From NCBI GenBank assembly GCA_023105745.1, contig JALGQZ010000002.1:77293285-77357284 (forward strand): 64,000 nucleotides of DNA, read 5' to 3'. The number at the start of each line of letters is the position of its first letter. Positions within the stretch are counted from its first letter, which is position 1. A program made the position numbers and the translations under genes. Positions 30,132-43,200 of this stretch are shown one piece after another. Below the pieces are notes generated by a model that was given only the letters and a program-made list of their open reading frames with translations, was not told where the DNA came from and searched no databases. This DNA is from Austropuccinia psidii. Its lineage: Eukaryota; Basidiomycota; Pucciniomycetes; Pucciniales; Sphaerophragmiaceae.

Positions 30132-32407
30132 AGTCAAAGTCTCATGAATTCTAGGGATTGGATACCTGTCTGGGATAGTATAGGTATTCAGTGCTCTAAA
30201 ATCACAAACCATCCTTGACTTATCATTATGCCAAGTAATGATTACTGGAGTTGTGACTTCTACCTCCTCATTGTGTCCAAATTTTCTAAGAACTCCCAGT
30301 TTCATTAGTTCATTAATATAATTTTCTAATGCTTCTCTAGCCCTAGGGCTAGCTGGGTAAGCTGGTCTTCTTAGTAGTGGCGGATAAGGCCTTTCTAAAT
30401 TAAGCATAATGTCCACCTCATGGCCTTTTATAGCCTCAAGTGGTTCATTATCTGAAGCAAAGGCTTCCCTGTATTGAAATAAAATTTCAATAAGCTCTTC
30501 CTTCATCTCCAGTGTTAATTCAGGACTAATTTGTGCCTCAATCATGTGACTTGACACAAATTTTTTCCTTATTAACATTTTTTACTTGTTTAGTGACAGT
30601 AATTTCTCTTTTTTCTAGAGGAAAAGCAAATTTTTGTCTTTTATTTTCCCCTATAGTGAAATACTTGTCTTTATGATTATTAATATCAATACCATAAATA
30701 TTGAGATAATCATTCCCAAGTATAAAGTGTTGTGAAGTACAATTATTCATAACAACAATTTCAACTTTCAATCTTATACTTCCTGCAGGATGAGGAAATA
30801 TGATTGCTGCTTCAAATATACCCAAGGGGTGCATATTTTGGCTAGCACTGCTGAATGTTATACCTTCAATTGGCATTAATTTGTCTTGCCAATTGGTATA
30901 AATCTTTTCAAGATAATCCTTTCCAACACAAGTACAAAAAGCACCTGAGTCAAGGTGTACATTGGCTTCTGTGTTGTTTATCACAATATTAGTGATACAA
31001 GATGAACCAGCTGTATAACCTTTACCTCTGGCAGGTTTGGTTTTTTGCATTTTAGCATCTTGCACATGTATGAGAGCCATACATTCATCACTATACTGTG
31101 GTAAATGAGTGTGTAGCTCAGTGACTTCAAAAGAAACATTAATGTTTTCTATACTAAGCTCCTTACATGTAAAGATACATCAGTTGTTTCTTTTGTGTCT
31201 TCCACTTTTTCAGCATTTATCTCATTGATTCTTGACTTTTTTGGGCAAGTGTTTGCTAAATGAGATGTGCTTCCACATTTGTGACATTTCAAAGGAATTC
31301 TGTCTGGTGGATTATTTGATTTTGAAATTGGTTTTCCATTAGTCTTATTGTCCATTGGGGATTTGGACCAATTTCTTCCAATTTCTGTTCTAGTAGTGAT
31401 GTCCTCCATAGTATTGATATAATCTTCTGTAGAGCAAGGCTCAATACATCTGCTTCTTATAGCATGCTCAAGGTCACCACCACACTTTCTTAATATCCTT
31501 TTATGTACCATTGTTTCAGACATATCAGGATGAAGGGCAGTTAACCTGTCCTTCTGTTTAAGAAACCAAGTCATGGGCCTGTCCCTTTCAATATTAAAAA
31601 TGGCTTCTTCAAAAGAATTTTCCATTCTAAATCTCCAGGAATCATTTGCCCATTTGGAAATAATTTGTTCTTTCCACCAAGGCCAAGAATGTTTACCATG
31701 GTCTTGTCTCACTTTATAATACCATTTCTTTGCTGATTTGGTAAATAATGAGTGTAATCTGGCACTTATGTATTCATCTGGTATGTTAAAGTCTTCTTTG
31801 AACATATCAATTGTTTTCATAAATTCCATAAGATTATATTCTCCTTCACCATTGAAGGTTGGCCATTCCTCTAATCTTGGAATGTCCTTAAAATTGCAAG
31901 CAGTTTCCACATCATGACTTGAAATTATATGATGTAGATCATTATTCAAGTTCCGAACATTTCTGTCAAGAATTGTTGTGGATTGCCTTGGAAATTCATT
32001 TTTTAGTGATATATTATTAATACTTGATTGAATGTCTTCTTTCAATTCAAGTCTTGCTTTATCACTTTTTTCCAATTGTTCTTGAAAAAGAGCTGCATTG
32101 TGACCAGTTGAATTTTCCAAGCTTTGAACTTGTATTTTTAATTCCCTTAACTGTCCAGTTATAAAAGAAATTGAGTTCTCATCTGGTTGATTGAGTAAGG
32201 TAACTTTAGACTCAAGTCTTTCACAAATTTGCGTCAAAGACACAATATTGTCTTTATTAACATTTTCAAGGCCAATAATGGTCTTTTGCTGCTCTTTGAC
32301 TTTTAATATCTCATTACCCAACTTCTGTTGGACATAATCAAATGTTTTAAATTTTGTCATAATTTCTTTATTACAAGATTCAAAGTGAGTTACAAGTTTT
32401 ACAAGAT

Positions 32408-32980
32408 CTATTTCTTTGGGAAATATTGGTTCAATCTTTCCTCCTCCTTGTTTTTGAATTCCATCAAGGTTCTTGCCATATTGAACACATTGTCCATGGC
32501 TGTCTTTTCCTTCTTTGGGATTCTGTAATTCTGAGGGTAAGGCTTGTTCCACTTGGGCTTTGCCTTTCCCTTTGCCTTTTGCTTGCCCTTATGGTTGGTC
32601 TTTGGGGCTTGCTTGGGCTTGTTTGGCACTTGTTGAGGCGGACTTTTGCTGGTGGATGCTTGGGGAGCTTCCACTGGGCTGTTTTCCTTGCCTTGGGCCA
32701 ACTTCTTCTGATCCTCTGATAACATTCTTTGGTTTTTCAACCAAGCTTTTATCTGTTGGACTTGTCCTTTGAAAGACATGGGTGTCCAACCCATCAGAAG
32801 ATCTTCTGTCTTTTCTGGTCCCATGAACTTCTTCACTTGAAGATAAGAGTTCATGGTGCCTATCCAAAGACTTGGGAGAAGTTCCCACTCTTGTTGTTTT
32901 GATGCCAAGAACCAGTTTTTCCATTGAGATTGATAGATTTCCACAGCTGCCTGTTGGAAATGGTTCAGGTCTAACAGCAA
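32408..32980 (-). CDS. Overlapping +1-frame protein within A2 gag
   Basis: A 190-codon frame shifted +1 from A2 gag and homologous to the one at 27160-26676 in A1. Both share the YRIP...[16 protein letters not shown]...PKK ending and a preceding Lys-rich linker. It stays open while the gag frame around it carries a stop at 32589. Upstream exon candidates in A2 (33350-33234, then from 33171) use the same phases as in A1, but the latter now carries a stop. Confidence 0.5.
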   Translation of the reverse strand: MLLDLNHFQQAAVEIYQSQWKNWFLASKQQEWELLPSLWIGTMNSYLQVKKFMGPEKTEDLLMGWTPMSFKGQVQQIKAWLKNQRMLSEDQKKLAQGKENSPVEAPQASTSKSPPQQVPNKPKQAPKTNHKGKQKAKGKAKPKWNKPYPQNYRIPKKEKTAMDNVFNMARTLMEFKNKEEERLNQYFPKK

Positions 32981-33185
32981 TAGCAGTTATGTCAGCTTCT
33001 GGACTCTTAATAAGAGGTTCAAAGGTGCTGGCTAACCTTTGGGAACTGGTGGAAGTTCTGGCATCCTCCATTTGTGCCTCTACTCTGGGAAGACATTCTT
33101 GCCTTTTTGGTTTCTCGCTGGAATGTCCTGGTACAGATCCATTTGATTGGATGGAGTAGTTACTTCCACTTCTAGTAGGAGTCAT

Positions 33186-33867
33186 TTCATGTCAATTTTA
33201 ATAAAAAATGGAGTAAAATTGAATTGAATTCACCTGAAGGACCTTTAAAGGGCTCTTTGGTTATTAAACCCCTTGGTGGTGGGCTGGTTTGAATTTCAAT
33301 ACTGGACTCTGAGGCTTCAGAGTCTGAAGAATTTTCTCTGATGGAAGACACTAGAGAAAATTAAAAATATAAGTTATTTTATCAAATAATAAAAATAACT
33401 TATAAACTCAACTTATAAAATAAAGTTGTTTTAATGTAATTTTATGCCAAATTACGTCAAAAATAAAGAAAAAATGTCTAAGATAAAAGAAAAAAAATGT
33501 TTTTAGTAAAGATTTTTTTATTGATTTATTATTTTCTTTAAAGAAATAATAATTATGCAATTAACAAGTTAATTAATCAAAATTGTATTATTATTCACTT
33601 TATACTTGAATAACTCAAAGAATAGATTTCAATTCTGTGATGTGAAAAAGCCACTAGTTAGACAAAAGAAATTTATTCCAAGTCACTCAATAGTATATTG
33701 TTTCAAAAAATATTCTTAAGAAAAAATACCTTTATTAATATTATAAAGATTATTTATAAGGGATAAGTCCCAAAAAAGCCAATATTAAGACAAATATGGC
33801 AATTTTACGTCAAAAAATAGTAAAATAAGGTCTAGAATATGATTTATGTCCCAAAAACTGGTTTAAA
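33186..33867 (-). other. A2 5' leader with candidate exon 33350-33234
   Basis: AT-rich. On the minus strand an exon-like segment is bounded by TTTTCTCTAG and TCAG|GTGAAT, 117 bases, phase 1 at both ends, matching the exon layout in A1. The rest shows no coding potential. Confidence 0.4.
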
Positions 33868-33885
33868 ATCACGGCCAGGCCCCCA
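33868..33885 (-). other. Primer-binding site of A2
   Basis: TGGGGGCCTGGCCGTGAT on the minus strand, two to three bases inside the LTR boundary and identical to that of A1. Confidence 0.65.
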
Positions 33886-33887
33886 AA

Positions 33888-36024
33888 TGTAAGGTTTGTC
33901 TATGAAACTCTTGATAATAGTAGCAAAATCAAGAGTACTATGACTGTCCTCAGTAGAAATGTATAATATAACAAAATATTATAGCCATGAATTTAGATAT
34001 AATTATTGGAAATAATTCTATACAAAAAATAAATTTAATTATTATTATAAAAATATAATAATTATAATAAATTATAATTACTCTATTATTGTTATAGTCA
34101 CTGACAGTTATAACAATAAGAAGTGTAAAGCTCTTAATGAGACAATTACACATGGAAAATATTAATATTAACCACTTATAAATAATATAAATATTATTTA
34201 TAAAAGAATTAAACACACACTGTGTAGAATTAATTCTATAGAAAAAAACTAATACTAGATAAAAAAATATAGAACTTTAAAGAAAAACTTACTTATAATA
34301 TTTATTTAATACAACAAGTCAAACAACAACAGTTATTATATTAAATAATAATTATAAGTTAAAAACACTTCAAAAATCAATAATTTTGAAGATAAAACAA
34401 CTTTTCATAATAAAAATTAAGATTAAAGAGTTTTTAACAGGAATTTGTGAATTTTAAGGATATTTAAGATGATTTAATTTTATATAATAAGATATATTAT
34501 TGGTGATTACAACAATAATCTATATTCTATGATTTCAATTCTTTGATTTTAATAAATAAAGAATAAAATAACTTGAGAATTATTTTAATAATAAGATTTT
34601 ATATTTAATAAAACTTTACCTGTTTAAATTTCTAATATGATTGGATTGATAATAAATGATGGACAGAAACAGTGATGAAAAGACTCTTTTTATGTCTTCA
34701 GAGCAGCTCTCATGATTCATAATGGATACAGAGGGCGTGCTCAAGTCAAAACTGAAAAACCATGCTTCAAATTAAAGTTCTTAACTTAAGGTAACTTAAT
34801 TTTAATTCCAATTTAAAGTTAACAGGGTTATTCCTAACTCCATGTAACTTTAATCCTCATTTAAGCTAATGATTTTAAGTTTTTAATATAAATAAGCTTA
34901 TTTATATTCAAGTTCATCACATGAACAACGTAAAAATAGAGTTTCAAGCAGAAATCTCTTAAACTCAATTTTTAATTAATTTTTAAAGAAATCATAATTT
35001 TGTTTGAGTTTTAATTAAAAGAGTAAATTTCCAGGCTAATTACCCAGGAAATTTATTTATAAAAGATACTTAACATTTAATTTATATGTAGATAATATCA
35101 AATTGTAAGCTGTGTGAAATTTTCAAGCAAATCCATTAAGAATTGGATTTTTAATTAATTTTTGAATTTATTGCTATTTTTCCACGTAAAATAGCAATAC
35201 ACACGAAACCTTAAGTTTTGATAAGGTTTTAATTCTTGTAACCTTAAAGTTTTAAGCTTATTTAAGCTTTGACAGTTCTTAAAACCTTGAATTCAAGCCT
35301 GCATATTCGGATTTACCCTCTTGGCAGCTTGAAATTCCTGTCTAATTTGGGATAAAACCAGTTTAAACTTTAATGTTGGATCAAAGTCTAATCTTAAAGT
35401 TTAAATAAGATTGAAAATCCTCCAATACAGGTGGACAACCTTAATTGAATCCTTGCAGATCCAAAAAGTTGGGTACCCCAGCTCTATTTGGTCTTTTTCC
35501 TTTGTCCCACCTTTTTGCGTGGATTTTGCCCTTTTATTTATTTAAAGCCATACTATGGCCTTAAACCCTTTTAAATTGAGCTCACGCAGGATGTACATTC
35601 TGTATGGCAGATCCTTAGCCAATTCAGTAAATATACACCACACCTCAATTTTAACTAAAATTTTGGTAAGTTTGCATTAACCTTATGCATTTTTCAATTT
35701 AAGCTTATTTAAGCTTAAATTTAACAATTTAAAAAAATGTTAAAAAAGTTACATTAGTACTGTGAGATTCTTAAATCTTCTAATAACACAAGAAATAAGT
35801 GTTTTTGGGTATAACACCTTATGTATGTAGCCTAGGTCATTTTTGGTGTAGAATCCAAAAATGACATAATATTTATAACTTTGTTTATCCAAAAAAAAGT
35901 TATACTTATTTTTTGTTATTTTTTATTTTAATTTCAACTAAAAAGTCTGTTTAAGACAAAATTAACTGTTTATAAAATCATTTGTGGCCTTATGGGTATG
36001 CTATACATACCTCACAGGCTCACA
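33888..36024 (-). repeat. 5' LTR of element A2
   Basis: 2137 bp, TGTAAGG...GGCTCACA on the plus strand. It is a diverged relative of the A1 LTR and much closer to the LTR at 51869-54022, which lies in the opposite orientation. Its partner 3' LTR is outside the window. A CATAAAAAG TATA-like box lies near 34690 on the minus strand. Confidence 0.85.
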
Positions 36025-36860
36025 CTTCCTTTGGGAAGTTTTGGGAATTTCCCAGTAAACAGGGGAAATACAGCCCAAAAGACTGTATTATGCTTTTTAA
36101 GCTTTAAATAAAGTATTTTGAAATTTGCACCTTTTGATGCATTTTGCCATATCATTCCATTTCCCCATCAAATATAGGAAAAATGACCAAATGGCCATAT
36201 CAGGCTATTTGGGGCTTAAATACAATATTTGCACATTTGCAATTTTTTTTGTGCACTTTATGCAAATACAGTTTTAAGCCTGTATGGTCTTGTTTTGACC
36301 AGAAACAAAAAACTGTCTACAAACACCCATAAAGGCTATGAAGCCCTCAAAACTACCTTTTCCAATGTTTGTCAAGGCCATCCTTCTGAAGTATTTTGGA
36401 TACCTTTTTCCTTAAAGAACCAAAAGTGCCATAAATGGTGTTATACACCATTATGAATCTTTTTTAACCAGAAATCTAATGGCAACCAAATTAAGAGGCC
36501 ATCCTTCAGTATTGAAAATACCTTTCAGAACTTATAGCTCAATATTTTCAGGAAGATTAAGCAAGGCTCAAGCTCAATTTTTCCTTCAATACCAATCACC
36601 TCAATCATCAGGTATTGGTTCTTTTCAAGAATGCAGTATTTCTCCAAGGGAAAACTTGCAGTTCCTCTCAAGGGATATTCATGAGAAATTTCCAAACCAT
36701 CTTTCAATTGTCAATTCTCCATCCATCCACCATGGAAATCACATTCATTGACTACAGTCTTGCTCTATAGAAGCCTTTATTTCAACTATAGACCCTGGGA
36801 AGATCATTCAACCCAGTTCATTTTCCAATTTAGTCAGGTGTACATTTCCTCAAGCAATCA
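36025..36860. other. Unassigned AT-rich sequence right of A2
   Basis: No gene recognised. Short frames (for example 36479-36751) have no recognisable domain. It may be the eroded 5' part of the LTR-like sequence that follows. Confidence 0.4.
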
Positions 36861-37311
36861 ATACAGACCAATTGTCAGCCTGAAGGAGTCAAGCTCTCAA
36901 CTTTTCATATATACCAGCCTCTCTTTTAGCCCTGGGGGTTTTCTGCCCCAGTTAATTAATATACTAGGATTTATTTCTATCTTCATTTTCTTTCATCCTG
37001 ATAGTGAATACTGATATTATTAAGTTGGTCATTTGCACCTCTTTTCTTGCCTGTCAGTATTTGGTGGTCATCTCCTTTACTAATTTCATTATTCTTTCTG
37101 GAAGGTTGAAATACTGAATAAAGGACTTACTTGGTTTTCTCTTTGGCCATTTGGCTTTCTCTGATTCTGCATCTCATCTTTGTACTTGAATTATTCTTAT
37201 TAAAGAAACATAATCTTTGTTATTTCTTTGATTCTCTTGGATTCTTCCAAGTGAGTTCCCTGATTCCTGAGTGCCAGGACACTCTTTTTATCCCCAAGAG
37301 CCCATGTGACA
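36861..37311 (+). repeat. Degenerate family C-like LTR
   Basis: It retains landmarks of the C LTR in order: TCATATATACCAGCC, CCCTGGGGG...CCCCAGTTAATTAAT, GGTTGAAA, GTGAGTTCCCTGATT and a CATGTGACA end. It is far more diverged than the copies at 57876, 60348 and 51389. The 5' boundary is unclear. Confidence 0.5.
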
Positions 37312-38951
37312 ATGTTGAAATTTTCTCATAATAATGCCAAAAATATTTGGTGTATTCATAAGCTTCAAAGACATGGATGGTCTTACTCAATGTTCAAAAT
37401 CTCTTTCAGTGATTTTGTTTTAAACATTTTACTTCCTCCAGGAAATGTCTCTTCCAAGCTGTATAATTCTTTTCCCTTTAAATTTTTCTTCTCCTAGAAA
37501 CCATTTATTACCTTAGTGAAATTTTTAACTATAGAATTAAGGATACTTGTATTACAACAAATTTTGTTTTCTGTTGTTTGTTGACCACCAGTTACTTTGA
37601 TGGTTGTATCTTTGATATAGTATTGAGGAAATCTCTGCTGTCTTCTATTGACTTTTTCCGTGTGAGAAGACTCGCTGTAATTGTGTTACTTGAGAAAAGC
37701 CAATTGTGACTTCTTAAATGAATTTCTTCCTGTCGATATGTTCTAGAGTTATCAACCTGTTTTTTGTTGTGAGATAAACTGGTTGAAATTTAATTCTAAA
37801 ATAGGTAACATGGGTTGATGGTCTGATGTGTGATTGTTAAGTGGGATCAAAATAGATACAAGCAGTGAATTTTCTGAAAGGTATTCTCATAGAAGGTAAA
37901 TGGTGGTTGCCGATCCTCTATGAGCAAGAAACATAGGCATACCTGCAAGAGAAACAAGATCAAAACTCTTCTGGTAGCTCATATTTACGAGTAATTCAGT
38001 TCATTTATTACAGGGTCAGTATCTAGGAGGCTCCTAGCAAGAGCGATGAAGATTATCGTCAATTGTTATAGATCTGGGTACTTGTCTCAAAGAGATTCCA
38101 GTGACCCATCTTTGTAGGGGGGCTAGACTTTTGAATTTGGGGGGGACTATTATAGGCAGACATAAAGGTGATTGATTACAGGGTATTGGATGAGAAAGTT
38201 ACTGTTATAACGGTAAGATGACTTATATACGGATGAAGGGTTGTGAAGTGTGGGAATGATTTTCTTAAGCTTCAGCTTGAAAATTTCAGGCCAACTTCTG
38301 CACCATAAAAAAATGCAAGAGGAGGAGTATTTTACAAGGCATGAATCTATCAATTCTGAATAAACATTTGAGAAAAAAGGTTTAGTTCATGTTCAAAATG
38401 GAAAAGATAAAAGTTCACAACTACAAAGCACTGTGCAATTAGTGAGAACAGACTCAGTTTCAATCTCAAAATCCGACAATCAGCTTGGCACGCCAGCACA
38501 CCCAGAACCTCATACCCATACAACTGTGTTGTATTAAGGTTGACGGCCTTAGCTGTTCCGTTAGCCTAGTTATGAGCAGCTGATCACAAAGGGGCTCATA
38601 TGCCATCTCGGAAGTGCTCCCTAATTTTAAGGTATGAGAATCTGAAAACCATCAAATGGATTGTTTAGGCAGCTTTAGCAGGACCATCCCTCGAATGCTC
38701 GGCATAGTTTCACCTCAAATGCACGAAATTCTGTTCCAACAATAACAAATACATCACCACCCATGTGCGAGCCCTAGAATGACCTTTTGCTCTGGAATAC
38801 TTGGTGCCGGAATGAAAGGATAACCTCAGGGAATGTAGGTAGTAAATGAATTTTCGGTACTTTTTAACGCCCAAGACTGCAGAGGACCCCCGCATAATTC
38901 AGGTCGGCGAAATTGGAAGAGGGAATCGAACAAAACTGGAAAACATCAATC
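37312..38951. other. Intergenic region 3' of EMC4
   Basis: Less AT-biased than the retrotransposon LTRs and probably host DNA. I see no convincing gene or tRNA. It may contain the EMC4 3' UTR and possibly a small last exon (see EMC4). Confidence 0.4.
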
Positions 38952-39872
38952 TCAATAACATATTTGAAAGAGACTAACAGGACTAACCGGCTTGAGCTCA
39001 TACATAATCCAATCAGACATTCGAGTCGGCAAGAGGCCCATGCCATCAACTTTCCAAAGTCCCAAAGCCAACAACATGCATTGGCATCCTACATATGCCA
39101 ATTTTTGGAATGTAAGCCGATAAATTGGGGATTTTTTATAATTAGAAGCGGATGTTGGTGGTTCAAAGGGCTGAAAGGCCGTATTAACGGACAGCGATGC
39201 CGTGATTGCGCCTTTGATCAGCATGTACACCATCATGACACTGTAAACGTAAAGCCGTTCGCATTCAACAAGACATCGAAATCTCGTAGAGATGAATTGT
39301 TGACCTGAAAATCTGGACTCCACTGCCGCTCATCCAAATCATAAAAGCCTGCATGGGGACTTGTTTTGCAGGAGCAAGTGCCAATTCCCATGCTTTTTTT
39401 TGTCTCAATTGATGGAGTTCGGCTTCATTGGTCTTGGCGATGGTTTGGTTGGACGAAGCATGCTGCTTGATATTCTAATATGGCACAAAATCATTTTCGA
39501 CGTTGAAACAAAAAAAAAGCAAAAAACGATCCGTCAGGACACGTCCGCCCAGCAATGCCATGAGACAAGAAAAAGAATGATGTGTAATATCACTTTTGAG
39601 CTAGCCTGCCCGTAGGAAAACAAAGGCGGATCGGGCACTTGAAATTCCAAACTTGGTCTGTTAGCAAAGTTAACACTGAATCAGCTTGGCATTCTCAAAT
39701 GAAGATTCTATCCTTCCTAGGGGATTCGCCCCAAGACGCTAGGGGTCCAACTTCGAAAGTGACTTCCAAATCAAGGGAATAGGGCATCAAAAAGTATCTA
39801 CCTGGACCGTAAATCGACATGGAACGAGCATCTCGATGGCCTCGGCGAGCTGGACGGCGATGTGTGCGTCAT
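38952..39872 (-). CDS. EMC4: ER membrane protein complex subunit 4 (EMC4) homologue, 4 exons
   Basis: EMC4 is a membrane subunit of the ER insertase that helps place transmembrane segments. Proposed exons: 39872-39802, 39657-39594, 39474-39305 and 39240-38952, giving 197 residues, a normal length. The introns (144, 119 and 64 bases) have GT...AG ends (CTAACAG, TATTAG, TTTACAG acceptors), and the phases fit. The protein contains VPDPP, KAWELALAP, a first membrane segment with FMIWMSGSGVQIF, and a family-typical end, GLWKVDGMGLLPTRMSDW, close to the human form (MGLLPTHASDW). The start is the first ATG that keeps frame with exon 2. An alternative donor, CCG|GTTAGT near 38976, could remove the last nine residues and add another exon, so the C-terminus is uncertain. 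It is the only host gene recognised here. Confidence 0.85.
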
Positions 39873-40260
39873 GGGGTTGATGAGCTGGTTGGTGAGTCGA
39901 AAAGTTCGTATCGCTGTCGGAGTTGGCGAGCTTAATGCACTTCGAACTTAATTCCAACTCCGACGCAGACTCAGCTCAATCGACTGAGCCAAAGGCACTA
40001 TGATAACTTCAGGGAATCTCATCCAAGGCAGAAATCATGCTCTTGATCTCCATGAGTAAATTAATTTGAGTCTGCTTGAAGGAGCTTCCTAACACTATTC
40101 TTGAGCTCACAGCAGATGGGGCACACTGAATCACAGACTCTTCAATAAAACTTGACAATCTGAAGAAGTCTTGCTTTTCAAGCTTTGGATCAAGACACAA
40201 TAGAGAGAAGGTGTATCACTTGATTCAAAACATATTATGTGAGATTATTTTTTAATTGAA
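39873..40260. other. Region upstream of EMC4
   Basis: Likely EMC4 promoter and 5' UTR. It holds an inverted repeat of about 10-11 bp (GTCGGAGTTGG near 39917 and its complement near 39955-39964). A 63-codon minus-strand frame (40200-40009) and a second short frame reading toward 39790 have no recognisable domain and are not called as genes. Confidence 0.4.
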
Positions 40261-43200
40261 TTGGATTTTTTGGAACAATGGATCTTTGTAGAGTCTTTTT
40301 GACAGCTGCTAAATTATTAGAATGACTCTATGTTATCAATAAATAGAGGTCTATTTGGAACACAAAATGAGGAACATCATTAAATTTCTCTACTTTTCTG
40401 TACATTTTAATGGAGAATAAATTATCTCAATCTACTTAGCGCTCACTTTGAATAATTCTTCTATAGCTTACAATCAGAATCACAAAAAGGGGCATATAAG
40501 ACTTATAAATTTTGAATAAGGTAAAATTTGTTTCAACATGATGGAAAATATGTTATTTCTATAAAATTATGTCAAAATCTTAATGAAGGCTAGAATTTGT
40601 TCTTTTTCCCTGTGTGAGTATTTTTGGGGTGATTATATGTATGACAGAAAATTAAAGCTCTCTAAGAAAGCCATCAAAATATGGAAAAGGGTATTCAAGC
40701 AGGGAAAAATCTCACTGATAGTTAATTGATCATACCTCAAGCATGAGATGGCTTCATGTATGAAAGAGCCTGAATCTATATAAATTAAGATAGCTTTTTA
40801 CTTAAATTAATTGATCAATTATTTTATACAGCTACTATTGCATAGTTGAAACTTTCCTACCCTATTTATGTTAATAAAAGAATTTTCATGTCTTTTGGTA
40901 GGTTGTGTGTGAGGATAGGGGCTTCCAAAACATATATATACAAAAGAGGTATTTGTTTATAAACCTGTCTTAAAAATAAATTTTTAAATAAATTCTTTGA
41001 ACTTACTATAGGGATTGTGTGTACAATTTTTGAATAAAAAAGATCTCTCAAAATTGAAAAAAAAAATCATAGTAGTTTGTAACTTGAGTAATGTACCTCA
41101 AAATTTATTAATTATTTTCTTGAGTTCATCAAATATCCAAAAAAATAGTTAGTCAAATGGTTATTTTCATTAATGCACCACCTCCAGTTTATTCAACAGA
41201 CTCTTTTTTAAAAAATTATGCACATGGCTCACCTTCACGACCCACAGTAGCATATTAACAGATTTAGGTGGCTAATGGAATAACACCAAATTTTTAATAT
41301 GTTAATTTTTGAAAAAATTAATCTTGATTCAATTCATAGTTTAATTAAGTCTATCTTATTTTGGTAATTGAAAACACTTCAACATAAAGACTGGAAAAAA
41401 TACAAAAAATAAATCAAAGTAAAAATAAAATCATATCAATAGAGCCTGAAAATCCAAGTAAAATACCTATATTCTAGATATCCCAAACTATTTTGAGTTT
41501 TATTTGTACACGATTATCAATTTCCAAGCTTAAAGTTTTAGTTTAATACCATTAATTAAATAAATGATGTTTTTTAATTACACAATCCTGTTGAGATAAT
41601 ATTCATATCAGCAGGGTCAAAAACACCATCTTCAGATAGTTCCAGGTCAATAAATATTGGTGGGATAAATAAGTCAAATACATGAATGTCATTGTCTTTT
41701 GTGGAATTTTTATCTTGTGTATTATTTTGTTAATGTTTTAGTTATTTTTGGAGCTTCATTTGGATGATAATATTCAATGTCGATGGGATCATTTGGTCAA
41801 AGCATTTGGTTTTAAAGGAAAAATATTAACAAAACCACCAAATCTTTGGGCCACAAGGAATAATCTGGCAGATAGTGATAGCCAACTGTTTCAGAAGGGT
41901 AATATGAGAAATCTTGGTATTCTATGCTTCCTTTGGAAAGCTTCAAGTCCACTATAATAAGATAAAACAGATAGAAAATAGATAAAACACTTCGGTCATT
42001 GGGAAAAATAATAATAAATTAAACTTGCACTAGACTATCAATTGTATTATTCCCTTATTTTCATATTGAGTAAGCTATGTAGGAAAATTTTATATTTATA
42101 TAGACTTCCTTGACAGGAAAAAACATATAGAAACAAATTAGTATGTACAGGACCTAAGAATATTGTTATAGAAAATTCTAGAAGTTTCAAACATTAAATT
42201 CATATAAAAATATTCTTCAAGTTCAATGTCTTATACAAAATTTGAGACAAAACAAATTGCACAAGGATTAAAATATATTAGAATTTGTAAAATGAAATAA
42301 AGGATACTACCCTGTTATTACAATAAAATCTTTTCACTTAATGTTCTGAAGGTAAGAAGTGTATGGATTATCTATTCATTAGGTTTGAGAGATAGTAAAA
42401 TTAAAAATTAGAACTTAAGGAATTGTATAGAAGATATCAATATTAAAATGAAAATAGAATGAATTTTGAAAATAAACCCAAGAGTTCAAAATTTACCATA
42501 AAAATCATGAAATATCCTTATTCAAAATTAACAAATAACCTAATTTCAGGATTAATAGCCAGAAAACAGCTACTAAAGGTTGTATATTAAAAAGTAAAAA
42601 ATTCCATAAAAAAAGAAAAGTTTCAAAAATAAAATGAAATAGTGTAGCTTACCCCAAAAAGGTTGTAATGCCTATGAATCAAATCAAAAAGCGCCACACT
42701 TGTAACATGGATATTAAGCTCAAGGATTTTTAGCCAATAAAATATCATTGCCTTCATTGTTGCATAAAAACTACCAATGTGGTATCAATTCCATGGAGAC
42801 CTAGTTTACTTTTAATAAAACTAATTATATTTATTTATTTAAGTTTTCATATAAAATTAACTTGAAGTTTTTGAATAAAATAGGTTTATTTAAAATCACG
42901 TATAGCCTTGTTTCATATAATCTATATGTTGATTTAATATTGACCATTGGTTAATTTAATATAAACCATATGTTTATTGATTAGTAAAAATAGGATAATC
43001 TCAGCCATGTAAAATAAATTCATCATCATTTAAATAGTATCTAAAGGTAGAAAAAGGATGTATTTAACTTTATAATTTGGAAAATAGAGGGTATTTCTAA
43101 TAAATCCAGGAATAACTAGCTGTTATAGGGACTTGTGAATATTGAGAAACATAGTTCAAAATTTTGAAAAAGTCTATTTGGGAAGCTTGTTCATTGAGTG

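Larger units (their letters stand above)
30127..33185 (-). pseudogene. Element A2 Gag-Pol, decayed and split
   Basis: Homologue of the A1 polyprotein, starting at the ATG at 33185. Gag runs to a premature stop at 32591-32589, resumes in the same frame to 31149 with a zinc knuckle (CHKCGSTSHLANTC), then shifts frame. Protease (HLDSGAFCTCVG) reads in a second frame at about 31150-30540. The start of RT reads in the original frame from about 30578 and ends abruptly at the A1 insertion. Similarity to A1 is moderate, so A2 is an older, distinct subfamily. The remainder of RT continues at 151-1. Confidence 0.9.

Noticed and set aside
38913..39308. 131-codon plus-strand frame
   Set aside because: It is the antisense shadow of EMC4 exons 3 and 4. 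The minus strand has the recognisable family motifs and splice sites.
40009..40200. 63-codon minus-strand frame upstream of EMC4
   Set aside because: No domain, no splice link to EMC4 exon 1, and the EMC4 start at 39872 needs no further exon.
37600..40200. tRNA genes in the host-like region
   Set aside because: I looked for A and B box pairs and cloverleaf arms and found none that fit.
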